Shown in pieces: positions 17,263 through 25,303 of a stretch of DNA of 36,924 nt. The stretch spans positions 1 through 36,924 of the forward strand of contig CANHPZ010000009.1 of the NCBI GenBank assembly GCA_947462725.1. Reading direction: 5' to 3'. A model generated the notes under the pieces. That model was given only the letters and a program-made list of their open reading frames with translations. It did no database searches and had not been told where the DNA came from. Each line of letters begins with the position of its first letter. The first letter of the stretch is position 1. Both the position numbers and the translations under genes were made by a program. This stretch comes from Flavobacteriales bacterium (GTDB taxonomy: Bacteria > Bacteroidota > Bacteroidia > Flavobacteriales_D > Sanyastnellaceae).

Positions 17263-17808
17263 TTAGGAATTAAAATCTTCTTGAGCACGCAGGCGATTGA
17301 GCACAACGAGATATTCTGCCATCAATCGACGGTGATCTGTATTCTCCATATTGTTGAGGGTAGCGTGCATCATCTCAATGCTTTCCAGCAAGTGGTCTTC
17401 TGAGATGGTATCCTCAATACTTTCCAGGAGCGTCAAACATTCAAGGGTCAGGAAATAATCACCCTCAGCGGCCAACTTCGTGATAAACGCTACTGCGCTT
17501 ACTGGTTGAAGCCCCGTGCTCCACATGAAGCCAATCAGGTCTTTGTGCACATGGCTGAAATCAGCATTGGCAAGCGCCGCTACAAAGTACTCTTCGATAT
17601 TGGAAACCTTGAGGGAACCCAGCAATGCTCCAACACGTTGTCGGAGTGCTACCGGAGCCTGCGAAGCATAAAATGCAATGAGCGGCTGCACGAGCGGTGC
17701 ACTTCCCTCCTCCTCGCAACGCGAAATTGCCTTGGCTACCAATGCGTCATCGTTGCTAAAAAGATCAGTCCGAATTTCGTCTAATTTCCTTTGCTGGGCT
17801 GTTGTCAT
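17263..17808 (-). CDS. HEAT-repeat-like alpha-helical protein, unknown function
   Basis: This 181-residue protein is rich in leucine and alanine with regularly spaced amphipathic helix pairs, such as LVQPLIAFYASQ, QRVGALLGSLKVSN and EEYFVAALANADF, which resembles an alpha-solenoid of HEAT type. It has no signal peptide, no membrane segment and no catalytic motif, so it is probably cytoplasmic and acts by protein binding. It is first in a - strand run with psuG (15 bp downstream) and the E1 fusion. Similar small HEAT-like proteins recur in Bacteroidota, but I do not know a function for this one. The -7 box TACATTTG lies 19 nt before the ATG at 17808. Nothing in the neighbours points to a specific partner. 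Confidence 0.75.
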   Translation of the reverse strand: MTTAQQRKLDEIRTDLFSNDDALVAKAISRCEEEGSAPLVQPLIAFYASQAPVALRQRVGALLGSLKVSNIEEYFVAALANADFSHVHKDLIGFMWSTGLQPVSAVAFITKLAAEGDYFLTLECLTLLESIEDTISEDHLLESIEMMHATLNNMENTDHRRLMAEYLVVLNRLRAQEDFNS

Positions 17809-17827
17809 AATTCTTGTGATTGCGCGG

Positions 17828-17835
17828 CAAATGTA
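17828..17835 (-). promoter_or_regulatory. -7 box TACATTTG for HEAT-like gene / psuG / E1 unit
   Basis: It matches TAnnTTTG exactly on the - strand, 19 nt before the ATG at 17808, inside the 111-bp divergent region shared with the small secreted protein gene. No clear -33 TTTG is seen at the usual distance. Confidence 0.6.
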
Positions 17836-17906
17836 GGCTTTCGGCCGCCATGATTATTTCCCGGGGCAGGGTATTTCAACATGAATTTTGGATTAAACTT
17901 GCTGTA

Positions 17907-17914
17907 TAAATTCC
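17907..17914 (+). promoter_or_regulatory. Possible -7 box TAAATTCC for the small secreted protein
   Basis: It resembles TAnnTTCG with C at the last base and ends 5 nt before the ATG at 17920. A TTTG at 17887-17890 is 16 nt upstream and could be the -33 element. This is the weakest of the boxes listed here. Confidence 0.35.
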
Positions 17915-17919
17915 AAAGC

Positions 17920-18267
17920 ATGAAAATCATCCGAGTTCTTGTTGCAGCAATTCTTGCGACAGCCTGCACAACGCTATTTGCGCAGAATACTATCACTCCT
18001 TCCCAGGTTGACATTACCATCACTGGTCAGACCACACGTGAGCAATTGGCGCAACTAAACAAGGACATGCGTGCTCTAGGTTTAACCTTTACATACATTC
18101 CTCAATTCGACAATGACCGCCGTCTGCTCAGCCTTCAATACAAGGTACTCGCAGCTGACAAAACCGTTCTCGGCATGGGAGGTCATGAAGCTTTGCAAAC
18201 CGCGGATGCTTCGGTTAATTTTCACCTGAATATTGCGACTTCGGCTTTTACTGAAATCAAGAAGTAA
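17920..18267 (+). CDS. Small secreted protein, unknown function
   Basis: This 115-residue protein starts MKIIRVLVAAILATACTTLFAQ, a Sec signal peptide cleaved around residue 20-22. Cys16 sits inside the hydrophobic stretch rather than at a convincing lipobox, though a lipoprotein is not excluded. The mature part (about 94 residues) reads as mixed alpha/beta, with TTREQLAQLNKDMRALGLTF, YIPQFDNDRRLLSLQYKVLA and a C-terminus ending TSAFTEIKK. I recognise no family. An in-frame ATG at 17881 would add 13 residues ahead of the signal peptide; I prefer 17920 because the peptide then begins in the normal MK form and because of the promoter-like box just upstream. It is transcribed alone and ends in a UUCG terminator. 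Confidence 0.75.
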   Translation: MKIIRVLVAAILATACTTLFAQNTITPSQVDITITGQTTREQLAQLNKDMRALGLTFTYIPQFDNDRRLLSLQYKVLAADKTVLGMGGHEALQTADASVNFHLNIATSAFTEIKK

Positions 18268-18287
18268 TAAGCTTACATGAATAGAAT

Positions 18288-18313
18288 AAGGCCACTTCGG
18301 TGGCTTTTTTTTT
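18288..18313 (+). terminator. UUCG-loop terminator after the small secreted protein
   Basis: An 8-bp stem (18288-18295 with 18300-18307, one G-T pair) closes a TTCG loop and runs into a tract of nine Ts. The T tract overlaps the stop codon of the convergent GSCFA gene (18312-18314). Confidence 0.9.
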
Positions 18314-19247
18314 ATGAAACCGATTGAATCAATTCATCCATTTGCTTCGTTTTAGACGCCTTGGCCTGATTCCAATCTGCTTCATCCAAATGCAATGGAC
18401 GATGACGAAGGAACTTCACCATTGACTCCATTTTTGAAATAGTTTCTCTGCAACCATCGGTCAGGTACATGTGCTGAAACTTTTCGATGATATAATCAAC
18501 CGCCTGTTGCGATGGGTGAAGCATATCCTCAGAATAGAAACGATAATCACGCAGTTCATCCAGCACAATTTCGTAGGCCGGGAAATAGGACACATTCGGA
18601 AGGCTCTCCGTCAATCGTTCAGCAGCTAAAAGTAAATGCGCCTTGGAGAGTTGATTGCCATGAGCACCATCGCGCAAATAACGCACGGGACTCACCGTGA
18701 AAATAAAACGCAAGCCCGGATTTAATTGTCGCAATGATTGAACAACGTTAAACCATGATTGAAAGATTGCTTCATGATCAACAAGCACTTTACGAAAATC
18801 CGCCTGAGGTAGTTTGTGACAATTGGCCACGATGCGGCCACTGTGCAAATGCTCATAGGCCCAAGCTGATCCCCAGGTCACAACCATGACATTTGCCGAC
18901 TGTAAAAAGGAAGACGCCGCTGATAGTTGTGCATTCATTTTCGACAATGCATCCTGAGCATTACCGGCACTGAATGATCCGTGATGATCCAAGCTGGCAT
19001 AGAGCCCATTGTTTAACAACAGATCTTGTTCCGTGTAAGGGAGAGCATCCACTGCACGCTGAATTCCACGCGCCAATGCTATGGGATGAAAAATAATGCC
19101 GTGCGAATTGAGATTGATTTGGAACCGATAATCATTGAGCCAACTTCCAATTCGTTGTGCGAAACACGAACCATACACCATGAGCTTTGCGCTGTGATCC
19201 AGGTTCCAGTTCGCTGAGGTGATGGGTATTTCGGTTCGAAAATTCAT
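18312..19247 (-). CDS. GSCFA-family protein (SGNH-like hydrolase candidate)
   Basis: This 311-residue protein has the family-defining string VYGSCFAQRIG (Gly26-Ala30), from which the GSCFA family takes its name. Ser27 sits where SGNH/GDSL esterases have their nucleophile. Near the end, SEDMLHPSQQAVDYI contains Asp241-x-x-His244, the spacing of the SGNH block V. Other conserved pieces are NSHGIIFHPIALA, VTWGSAWAY and FTVSPVRYLRDG. The family is common in Bacteroidota but its substrate is unknown to me. There is no signal peptide. It lies 9 bp after a family 9 glycosyltransferase gene, itself translationally coupled to dapD, so an envelope-glycan role is plausible by context. The triad assignment is inference from motif spacing. 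Confidence 0.88.
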   Translation of the reverse strand: MNFRTEIPITSANWNLDHSAKLMVYGSCFAQRIGSWLNDYRFQINLNSHGIIFHPIALARGIQRAVDALPYTEQDLLLNNGLYASLDHHGSFSAGNAQDALSKMNAQLSAASSFLQSANVMVVTWGSAWAYEHLHSGRIVANCHKLPQADFRKVLVDHEAIFQSWFNVVQSLRQLNPGLRFIFTVSPVRYLRDGAHGNQLSKAHLLLAAERLTESLPNVSYFPAYEIVLDELRDYRFYSEDMLHPSQQAVDYIIEKFQHMYLTDGCRETISKMESMVKFLRHRPLHLDEADWNQAKASKTKQMDELIQSVS

Positions 19248-19256
19248 AAGGCCATT

Positions 19257-20246
19257 TTATTTCAATCGCGCAATCAATCGATTCATATCTATATCACCAC
19301 ATTTGAAATGTCCCTTTGGACATTGAGCAAGGCCATGTATTCCGCAAGGCTTGCACGCCGGCTTCTCCGCAGACTGCACGATCGTGCTATTTTCCGAAAG
19401 CGGACCAAAACCAAATTCCGGAATTGTACTGCAAAACACAGCCGTTACAGGCGCATTCATAGCAGAGCACAAATGCAAAGGGGCGCTATCGTTGGTAAAA
19501 TTCATCTTCGCACGTTGCATCAGCGCAGCAGATTCAAGCAGCGACAGGTTACCAGCCAATACCTTCACATGGTCATTTCCAAGGGCCAATTGCTCGCACA
19601 TTTCGACATCAGAAGCACCGCCAAGCAAATACACCACTTTTCCGGCATACTGCTCAATCAACGACTTCCAAACCTTGAGCGGAGTTTGCTTGGTAAACCA
19701 AACCGAGGCTGGGCTAATCGTAATGAATTCACTAGACACATATGACTGTATGCGACTGACGTCGGCCGCAGTCGGATAAAGTTTTGGTCGGGCATCGTGA
19801 CTTGTATCCAAAAAATCAATGAGTGACAAGCATCGATTAACTTCATGTTGCCAATGTGCATCGCCGGATCGACCCAGGCGATGAGGCTTTCTAACTGAAT
19901 AGAACGCCGACAAAGGATTCGAATCAAAACCCACACGTTGCTTGGCACCCGAAAAAGCGGTTAACGCCGCGGATGCGGTGTAGCGTTGAAGGTTCACAAC
20001 CATGTCGTATTTCTGACTGCGTATGGTCGTGAGCAAGCTGAATAGATGCGCATACTTGCGCTGTTTTTTATTCCAAACCAAAACTCTGTGCAGAAAAGGA
20101 TGCTCATGAAACAGAGATTCATTCCCTTGGCGCACGAGAACATCGATAGATGCTTCGGGCACTAGTTGATGCAACTGCTCAAGCACGGCAGTTGCCAAAA
20201 TGACATCGCCAATAAAAGCCGTTTGTATGACCAGTATTTTCCTCAC
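19257..20246 (-). CDS. Glycosyltransferase family 9 (ADP-heptose:LPS heptosyltransferase-like)
   Basis: This 329-residue cytoplasmic GT-B enzyme starts ILVIQTAFIGDVILATAVLE, the typical GT9 N-terminal Rossmann strand and loop. It has VNLQRYTASAALTAFSGAKQ in the middle and FTNDSAPLHLCSAMNAPVTA at about residues 250-270, where heptosyltransferases bind the nucleotide sugar. The family adds heptose or similar sugars to the LPS core. A cysteine group near the end (CKPCGIHGLAQCPKGHFKCG) is common in members of this family. The start is GTG at 20246, overlapping the dapD stop as GTGA, so translation is coupled to dapD. The sugar cannot be decided from sequence. Confidence 0.9.
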   Translation of the reverse strand: MRKILVIQTAFIGDVILATAVLEQLHQLVPEASIDVLVRQGNESLFHEHPFLHRVLVWNKKQRKYAHLFSLLTTIRSQKYDMVVNLQRYTASAALTAFSGAKQRVGFDSNPLSAFYSVRKPHRLGRSGDAHWQHEVNRCLSLIDFLDTSHDARPKLYPTAADVSRIQSYVSSEFITISPASVWFTKQTPLKVWKSLIEQYAGKVVYLLGGASDVEMCEQLALGNDHVKVLAGNLSLLESAALMQRAKMNFTNDSAPLHLCSAMNAPVTAVFCSTIPEFGFGPLSENSTIVQSAEKPACKPCGIHGLAQCPKGHFKCGDIDMNRLIARLK

Positions 20247-21058
20247 GCAGAAACACTGTATTCGCGCAGTGCATCATTGAGCGACGTCTTCAAATCGGTG
20301 CTCTCCTTGCGTTTTCCAATGATGAGAGCGCAAGGCACTCCATATTCCCCGGCAGGAAATTGTTTATTCATTACTCCGGGAATAACCACGGAACGCTCAG
20401 GTATTTCTCCAACAAAAGAAACCGGCTCAGGGCCACTGACATCGATAATGCGCGTTGTTTTCGTGAGCACCACATTCGCGCCAAGAACAGCTTGCTTGCC
20501 CACACGCACTCCTTCGACTACGATACAGCGCGAACCGATGAACGCACCGTCTTCAATAATCACGGGTGACGCTTGCAGCGGTTCAAGCACACCGCCAATG
20601 CCAACACCTCCGCTCAGATGCACATCCTTTCCAATTTGTGCGCAGCTACCCACAGTTGCCCAGGTATCTACCATAGTTCCGCTATCCACATATGCACCAA
20701 TGTTTACGTAGCTAGGCATCATGATTACGCCCGGTGCCAAATATGAACCATACCGCGCTACGGCGTGAGGAACAACGCGAACACCAAGCTTAGCGTAATC
20801 GCGCTTGAGCTCCATCTTATCATGGAACTCCATCGGACCAGCCTCCATCGTTTTCATCTCCTGGATGGGGAAATACATGACCACAGCCTTCTTTACCCAT
20901 TCGTTTACTTCCCAAGTGCCATCGGCTGAAGGCGAGGCCACGCGCAACTCACCCTTATCGAGCATTTCAATCACAGACCGAATAGCCTTTGTTGTTTCTG
21001 CTTCCTTGAGTGCCGCGCGATTTTCCCACGCAAATTCTATGATTGATCTGTAATCCAT
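20243..21058 (-). CDS. dapD: Tetrahydrodipicolinate N-succinyltransferase (DapD)
   Basis: This 271-residue cytoplasmic enzyme transfers succinyl from succinyl-CoA to tetrahydrodipicolinate in the lysine/diaminopimelate pathway, which supplies peptidoglycan. An N-terminal helical part (MDYRSIIEFAWENRAAL) is followed by a left-handed beta-helix of hexapeptide repeats (about 110-230), with APGVIMMPSYVNIGAYVDSG, TMVDTWATVGSCAQIG and LSGGVGIGGVLEPLQASPVI. An in-frame ATG at 21100 would add 14 residues (including LFLTIFLF) absent from the family; I use ATG 21058, which gives the usual length. The -7 box TATTTTTG is 18 nt upstream of this ATG. The gene leads a coupled - strand unit with the glycosyltransferase and GSCFA genes, linking a peptidoglycan precursor enzyme with envelope sugars. 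Confidence 0.95.
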   Translation of the reverse strand: MDYRSIIEFAWENRAALKEAETTKAIRSVIEMLDKGELRVASPSADGTWEVNEWVKKAVVMYFPIQEMKTMEAGPMEFHDKMELKRDYAKLGVRVVPHAVARYGSYLAPGVIMMPSYVNIGAYVDSGTMVDTWATVGSCAQIGKDVHLSGGVGIGGVLEPLQASPVIIEDGAFIGSRCIVVEGVRVGKQAVLGANVVLTKTTRIIDVSGPEPVSFVGEIPERSVVIPGVMNKQFPAGEYGVPCALIIGKRKESTDLKTSLNDALREYSVSA

Positions 21059-21076
21059 ACGAAATAAAAATATGGT

Positions 21077-21084
21077 CAAAAATA
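21077..21084 (-). promoter_or_regulatory. -7 box TATTTTTG for the dapD-glycosyltransferase-GSCFA unit
   Basis: It matches TAnnTTTG exactly on the - strand, 18 nt before the dapD ATG at 21058. It also shows that the in-frame ATG at 21100 lies upstream of the likely transcription start. Confidence 0.55.
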
Positions 21085-21114
21085 GTTGGTGCATATTCAC
21101 GTCCTGAAAATTTG

Positions 21115-21534
21115 ATGATGAGTAAAGTCTTAGGCATTGATTACGGCACCGTACGCACAGGCATTGCCATTACTGATTCGGCCCGAATCATAGCCGCACC
21201 GCTTACTACAGTAGCCACAAAGCACATATGGGAAGAGTTGCAAAAATTAATCTCCAAGGAAAAAATTAGCGAAGTGGTAATTGGTGAGGCCCGTCGCCTC
21301 AATGGTGAAGCCTCGGAAATAACCGCACTTCAAGAAACATTTGTGCAACAATTCAATAAAAAATTTCCGGATGTTGCAGTGCATCGTATCAATGAGATGT
21401 TCACCAGTAAAATGGCTTCGCGATCGATGGTTGTTTCCGGTATGAAAAAATCAGATCGCAGAGACAAGGGTAATATCGATATGATTAGCGCGGCCATTCT
21501 GCTCCAATCGTTTCTCGACCAGCCGCACCGTTAA
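21115..21534 (+). CDS. ruvX: Putative pre-16S rRNA nuclease / Holliday junction resolvase-like protein YqgF (RuvX)
   Basis: This 139-residue protein has an RNase H-like fold. The first acidic residue is in VLGIDYGTVRTGIAIT. The second part, VVIGEARRLNGEASEI, is followed by RINEMFTSKMA, and the third acidic residue is in NIDMISAAILLQSFL. The length is normal. In E. coli, YqgF helps finish the 5' end of 16S rRNA; resolvase activity has been proposed by fold only. The start is ATG 21115 or the adjacent ATG 21118; the frame is open upstream but that part has no family similarity and would enter the dapD promoter region. It diverges from dapD, and no clear -7 box was found for it. It converges on bshC with only 5 bp between the stops. 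Confidence 0.93.
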   Translation: MMSKVLGIDYGTVRTGIAITDSARIIAAPLTTVATKHIWEELQKLISKEKISEVVIGEARRLNGEASEITALQETFVQQFNKKFPDVAVHRINEMFTSKMASRSMVVSGMKKSDRRDKGNIDMISAAILLQSFLDQPHR

Positions 21535-21539
21535 TGGCG

Positions 21540-23123
21540 CTATCCGAGAAGGGCTATCGTTACTTTGTTTTCTAATGGATTAAATGAATCCAGCAAAGCA
21601 TGAATTAGATTTTCATCAGATTGTAGATAGAATGAAAAGAAATTCTCGACACGTTCCTGAGGTTGCTGATTGGGATAAATCTCACTCCATAATTTATTGA
21701 TTTGCGACAACCGCGCCTCTTCCTTCTGCTTCAGGGATTTGCGGGCCTTACCCTGCACATGCTCAATACCGGCTTTAGCCTTTTGCAGCTCACTCATGAC
21801 CGCACCTCGGAGTGTAGCATCAATAGCAGATAGTGTATCGCCGATAGCTGCGTATGTTGTTTCCAATGTTTGCAATTCCGACGCTACTGACCAGTCATCA
21901 ACCTTGAGAATTTGATTGGTAATTTCCAATTGTGGTCGAAATAAATCATCCACCTTCAATCCCAACTTTTCCATTTTGCGTTGAGCTGATTGAGTCAGCA
22001 CCATGGCGCTATCGCGAAGCACCAAACAAGGAAAGTTGACATCATACGCGTCAAACATGGATTTCAGTTGGATCCAATAGGCCAATTCGCCCGGTCCACC
22101 CACATAGGCGAGGTTAGGCAAAAGCACTTCCTGATACAACGGACGAAGAATCACATTCGGACTAAATCGATCGGGATGCTCTTCGATTTCTTGTCGCAAC
22201 GTTTGCTCCGTCCAATGCGCGCGACCATCCGTTGTTCGCCACTCATTGGCATGTTGCTCGATGCGCACACGAGAAGACGTTGAGAGATAAAATAGATTGA
22301 TTTCACGCGGATTCACTTGCGTTTGAAATCCAGCCGCCTGAATCGCTTGGCTCGTTGCCGCCACTGCTTCAAAGGATTGATGCTTGAATACATCGTTGAG
22401 CATGATAGGCGAGAATAACCGCTTGAGTTCTTTATCATCCGCATCCAAAATAACCAATCCATATTCACCCAACAGTTCATTCACCCACATGCGTGTTGCT
22501 CCGGCTAGTGAGGAGCTTTGACGACAAGCCTTCAGCATCATTTCCTTGCTGCTTGCCGACAAATCAGATGCAGGAAATAGCGCCCAATTTTCTTCAATCC
22601 ATGATTCTAATTCCAGCGTTTCAAACCTTCCCACTGCACCTGTCTGGGGAGTGGACCACTCATGTTTCTCAGCATGAATATGAATGTGATTAATTTCTTC
22701 TTTATCGTGATCTTCTGAAGCCATCCAAAACACCGGCACAATGGTCTCATCCGGAAACTCCGATTGGATAAGCTTCGCGAGTTTAATTGTGCTTAGGATT
22801 TTGTAGATGAAGTAAGCCGGTCCGCCAAGGATGCACAGTTGATGGCCGGTTGTAACCGTAAAAGCGTCGCTATTGTGCAGGGCTGTCAGATTAACCGCTG
22901 TTTTATCAGACATGGCAACACCAGCGTATTGGCGAGAAATCACGGCGGCAAGCGTTTCTGTTGAAGGTCGTTTAGCTCTTCGCTTTTCAAGTTGAAGTCG
23001 AATGGAACTCATATCCGCCCAACCATTGACCCAAGAAGCTACTGCAGGCGATTTGCTCAACAGCGCATGAATCAATGCGTCCAATTTCCGAACGTCGCTT
23101 CCAGAGCGTTCAACGATTTGCAT
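21540..23123 (-). CDS. bshC: Bacillithiol biosynthesis cysteine-adding enzyme BshC
   Basis: This 527-residue cytoplasmic protein is thought to join cysteine to glucosaminyl-malate in the last step of bacillithiol synthesis. Recognisable BshC motifs include VTTGHQLCILGGPAYFIYKI (about 92-111), PVFWMASEDHDKEEINHIHI, NVILRPLYQEVLLPNLAYVG and GGPGELAYWIQLKSMF. A coiled-coil segment follows in the last third, around the KAKAGIEHVQGKARKSLKQK stretch. Length and domain order fit the family. The presence of BshC suggests that the organism makes bacillithiol or a related thiol; bshA and bshB are not in the window. The - strand promoter box TACTTTTG ends 4 nt before the ATG at 23123, suggesting a leaderless mRNA. 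Confidence 0.95.
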   Translation of the reverse strand: MQIVERSGSDVRKLDALIHALLSKSPAVASWVNGWADMSSIRLQLEKRRAKRPSTETLAAVISRQYAGVAMSDKTAVNLTALHNSDAFTVTTGHQLCILGGPAYFIYKILSTIKLAKLIQSEFPDETIVPVFWMASEDHDKEEINHIHIHAEKHEWSTPQTGAVGRFETLELESWIEENWALFPASDLSASSKEMMLKACRQSSSLAGATRMWVNELLGEYGLVILDADDKELKRLFSPIMLNDVFKHQSFEAVAATSQAIQAAGFQTQVNPREINLFYLSTSSRVRIEQHANEWRTTDGRAHWTEQTLRQEIEEHPDRFSPNVILRPLYQEVLLPNLAYVGGPGELAYWIQLKSMFDAYDVNFPCLVLRDSAMVLTQSAQRKMEKLGLKVDDLFRPQLEITNQILKVDDWSVASELQTLETTYAAIGDTLSAIDATLRGAVMSELQKAKAGIEHVQGKARKSLKQKEEARLSQINKLWSEIYPNQQPQERVENFFSFYLQSDENLIHALLDSFNPLENKVTIALLG

Positions 23124-23127
23124 GCGA

Positions 23128-23135
23128 CAAAAGTA
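23128..23135 (-). promoter_or_regulatory. -7 box TACTTTTG for bshC, abutting the start
   Basis: The - strand reads TACTTTTG, TCGC, ATG. It is an exact TAnnTTTG match with 4 nt to the start codon. No TTTG is seen at the usual -33 distance. Confidence 0.55.
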
Positions 23136-23168
23136 AGGTTGAGGGAATGAACACCGAGTATTGCAACA

Positions 23169-24209
23169 TCAGCGCACCAAGTGAAACATGCCGCGAATCT
23201 CTTCACGACGTGGCTTGCGATTGGCTTCAGTAATCATGTATGAAATCTGCCATACATAGCTGCCGGCAGGACAATTTGTATCGTTCCAAGACCCATCCCA
23301 TCCGGTGGAGTAATGATCGCCCACATAGACGCGGTCGCCCCAATTGCTGAATATTTCAAACGTCCAATCGCTGATTGTTTGAGATACCGGCAAAAACACA
23401 TCATTATTTCCGTCGGCATTAGGCGTAAATGTGTTGGGAACGAAGAACTCGCGTTCGCCTTCCGCAGGCACGTAGGTCAAAGGGGGCCTGGCGCCAGGTG
23501 TATCCTTGATATCCACGAATTCATGCGACGTATCAAACAAAGGATCAATAGTAAAGTAATCTACAAAGTAGTAGGCAACAGCAGGATCGCTGCCTCGGCG
23601 CACTTGAATGTTTTTGTCATCGTCATCGCCAAACAATCCGAAGGTCATGTAGCGATAGGGCAACTCAGGGATGAACGTGAAGATGTAGGTTTGCCATTCT
23701 TCTGAGTACACCACCGATTCAATCTTCAATTGTGGAGTATTCATGATAGGCTGATCATTATTCTGAAGCGGCGCGTCTACGCTAAACAACAAACCAATTT
23801 TATCTACCGCTAACCCGGACTGTGCCGTTGAAGTATGCGTTCCATTCGTCATGCGAAAACCAATTGCGTATGGCTTACCGACTTGCAATGGAGATGAGAG
23901 TTGCGTGCCGATGTATTCTCTTCTGTTCGAAGTTGCACGCTGACAAACCGCCACACCCATAACCGCATCGCCATCAAAAGACTGCACAAAACCCATAGAT
24001 GTTTCCGGCAAATCACACGCATCAATAGCATCGTAGTGCAGTAAATCTGGACTTGAGATACTGCTTCCGGCATTGTTCCATCCAGTAGCTCGCTGCCATT
24101 GACCCAATCCGTTGGGCATTGAACTGAGTGCTTCGAAACTGCCATTGACCAACTGGGCCGGCATTAGCGACGCAACAAACAACAATAGAATTAGAAACGT
24201 GAATTTCAT
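23169..24209 (-). CDS. Secreted protein with T9SS type B (gliding-motility-associated) C-terminal domain
   Basis: This 346-residue protein has a signal peptide (MKFTFLILLLFVASLMPAQ). A jelly-roll-like region follows (about 20-230) with LVNGSFEALSSMPNG, GWNNAGSSISSPDLLHYDA, IGFRMTNGTH and YYFVDYFTIDPL, similar to carbohydrate-binding-like domains fused to export signals. The C-terminus (about 260-346) is the type B sorting domain: FFVPNTFTPNADGNNDVFLP, WTFEIFSNWGDRVY, GWDGSWNDTNCPAGSYVWQI and a final MFHLVR. It is therefore exported by the type IX system and probably remains at the cell surface. An in-frame ATG at 24242 would put 11 residues before the signal peptide; I use 24209. Upstream TAAATTCG ends 5 nt before this ATG. 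Confidence 0.9.
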   Translation of the reverse strand: MKFTFLILLLFVASLMPAQLVNGSFEALSSMPNGLGQWQRATGWNNAGSSISSPDLLHYDAIDACDLPETSMGFVQSFDGDAVMGVAVCQRATSNRREYIGTQLSSPLQVGKPYAIGFRMTNGTHTSTAQSGLAVDKIGLLFSVDAPLQNNDQPIMNTPQLKIESVVYSEEWQTYIFTFIPELPYRYMTFGLFGDDDDKNIQVRRGSDPAVAYYFVDYFTIDPLFDTSHEFVDIKDTPGARPPLTYVPAEGEREFFVPNTFTPNADGNNDVFLPVSQTISDWTFEIFSNWGDRVYVGDHYSTGWDGSWNDTNCPAGSYVWQISYMITEANRKPRREEIRGMFHLVR

Positions 24210-24214
24210 CACAG

Positions 24215-24222
24215 CGAATTTA
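24215..24222 (-). promoter_or_regulatory. Putative -7 box TAAATTCG for the T9SS type B protein
   Basis: The - strand reads TAAATTCG, CTGTG, ATG, so 5 nt separate the box from the start codon at 24209. The in-frame ATG at 24242 would lie upstream of the transcription start. Confidence 0.45.
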
Positions 24223-24263
24223 GCCTTGCTAATGTAATGCATTCATAGTGCCTTTCGTTCTCC

Positions 24264-25268
24264 TTAAAAAAAGAATCTGCTGAAAAATGTAATGCTAAAG
24301 GCGCTGACATCCAGCACAAGCAATGACCCCTCGTTAATGGATATGGAAGGGAGTGAGGCAGCCAAACTCGCACCATACGTGAAATACTGTTGTTCGAGCG
24401 CACCACGGAATGGCAATTTGCGCTCAACGCCGGCAGCAAAATGCGGTGTTATCAATCGCTTGGGCATAAAATCACTGGGTGAGAAAGCTTGCCAAGTTCC
24501 AGACGAATTGAGCAGGTAGTGATTGGCCGGAATTTGTGATGACAGGACAAATCTTCGGACAATTCCCGACTCGATGAAATACCTTATGGGCCTGTTGTTG
24601 CGATTGAGTGTAACACGCAGTTTCAGTGGAACATCCAGCGTATTGTAAGTCATTTTCTGGCTGACCACATCCACAAAAAAAGTATCGACTTCGCCAATGT
24701 CCGGTGGTTCCGTGATGGTGAAATATTCATAGAACAATTCATTCGCCTCACTACCAAAACGCAGAAGACTATCCACTAGCAATTGATCTTCATTGACCAG
24801 AGTCAGGTATTGCGACTTGATTTGATTCAAGCCTGCGCCGGTAACTAATGAAAGCTCAATTTTTCCATTGGGAGAATTGACGGATGCGAAGCGCGCCCCA
24901 AAGTCAACATAGGCTAGCGCATTCGTTTGCACGGGGTGTCTTCTTCCAACGAAATCATTCAGAGTGGATAGATTACTACTAAAAGTTTGAAAGGAAGAAA
25001 TCGTGTTGTTTACACCCAAGCCAACGCCCGCATTCCAAATATGAAGACGCTGCTTGGCGATAGGCGCTGTTCCCTTCTCGGGCAGTGCTGTTGAATCGGA
25101 TGCCAAAGCACTATCATCACGTTCTATAAAGATGGTGTCGCCATCAATGATGAGCGTATCACGCATACACAATAAATCCAAGCAATTGGATGCAATACCC
25201 GAATAAGGCATCACCCCAAACACGAAACTCGCCAAAAGGACGAAGTATTTCAATTGCGCTGCATGCAC
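24264..25268 (-). CDS. Outer-membrane beta-barrel protein in sigma-factor operon
   Basis: This 334-residue protein has an N-terminal signal-like hydrophobic stretch (YFVLLASFVFGVMPYSGIAS) and two early cysteines. A polar acidic segment (DTLIIDGDTIFIERDDSALA) comes next, then alternating strands typical of an outer-membrane barrel: NAGVGLGVNN, ALAYVDFGARFASV, IELSLVTGAGLNQI, LKLRVTLNRN, HFAAGVERKLPF and a terminal strand ending ITFFSRFFF with C-terminal Phe. I recognise no precise family beyond the PorT/OmpA-like barrel look. It is the third gene of a - strand operon (35 bp after a single-pass membrane protein, itself overlapping an ECF sigma gene), so it may be the outer-membrane sensor or the main target of that sigma factor. 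Confidence 0.75.
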   Translation of the reverse strand: MHAAQLKYFVLLASFVFGVMPYSGIASNCLDLLCMRDTLIIDGDTIFIERDDSALASDSTALPEKGTAPIAKQRLHIWNAGVGLGVNNTISSFQTFSSNLSTLNDFVGRRHPVQTNALAYVDFGARFASVNSPNGKIELSLVTGAGLNQIKSQYLTLVNEDQLLVDSLLRFGSEANELFYEYFTITEPPDIGEVDTFFVDVVSQKMTYNTLDVPLKLRVTLNRNNRPIRYFIESGIVRRFVLSSQIPANHYLLNSSGTWQAFSPSDFMPKRLITPHFAAGVERKLPFRGALEQQYFTYGASLAASLPSISINEGSLLVLDVSAFSITFFSRFFF

Positions 25269-25303
25269 CTGCCTAGATTATTACTTGGCAAGATAGGTGG
25301 GAA

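Noticed and set aside
21059-21100. Longer DapD start at 21100 with a hydrophobic 14-residue addition.
   Set aside because: The addition is absent in the family and lies upstream of the likely -7 box (21077-21084), so it would not be transcribed.
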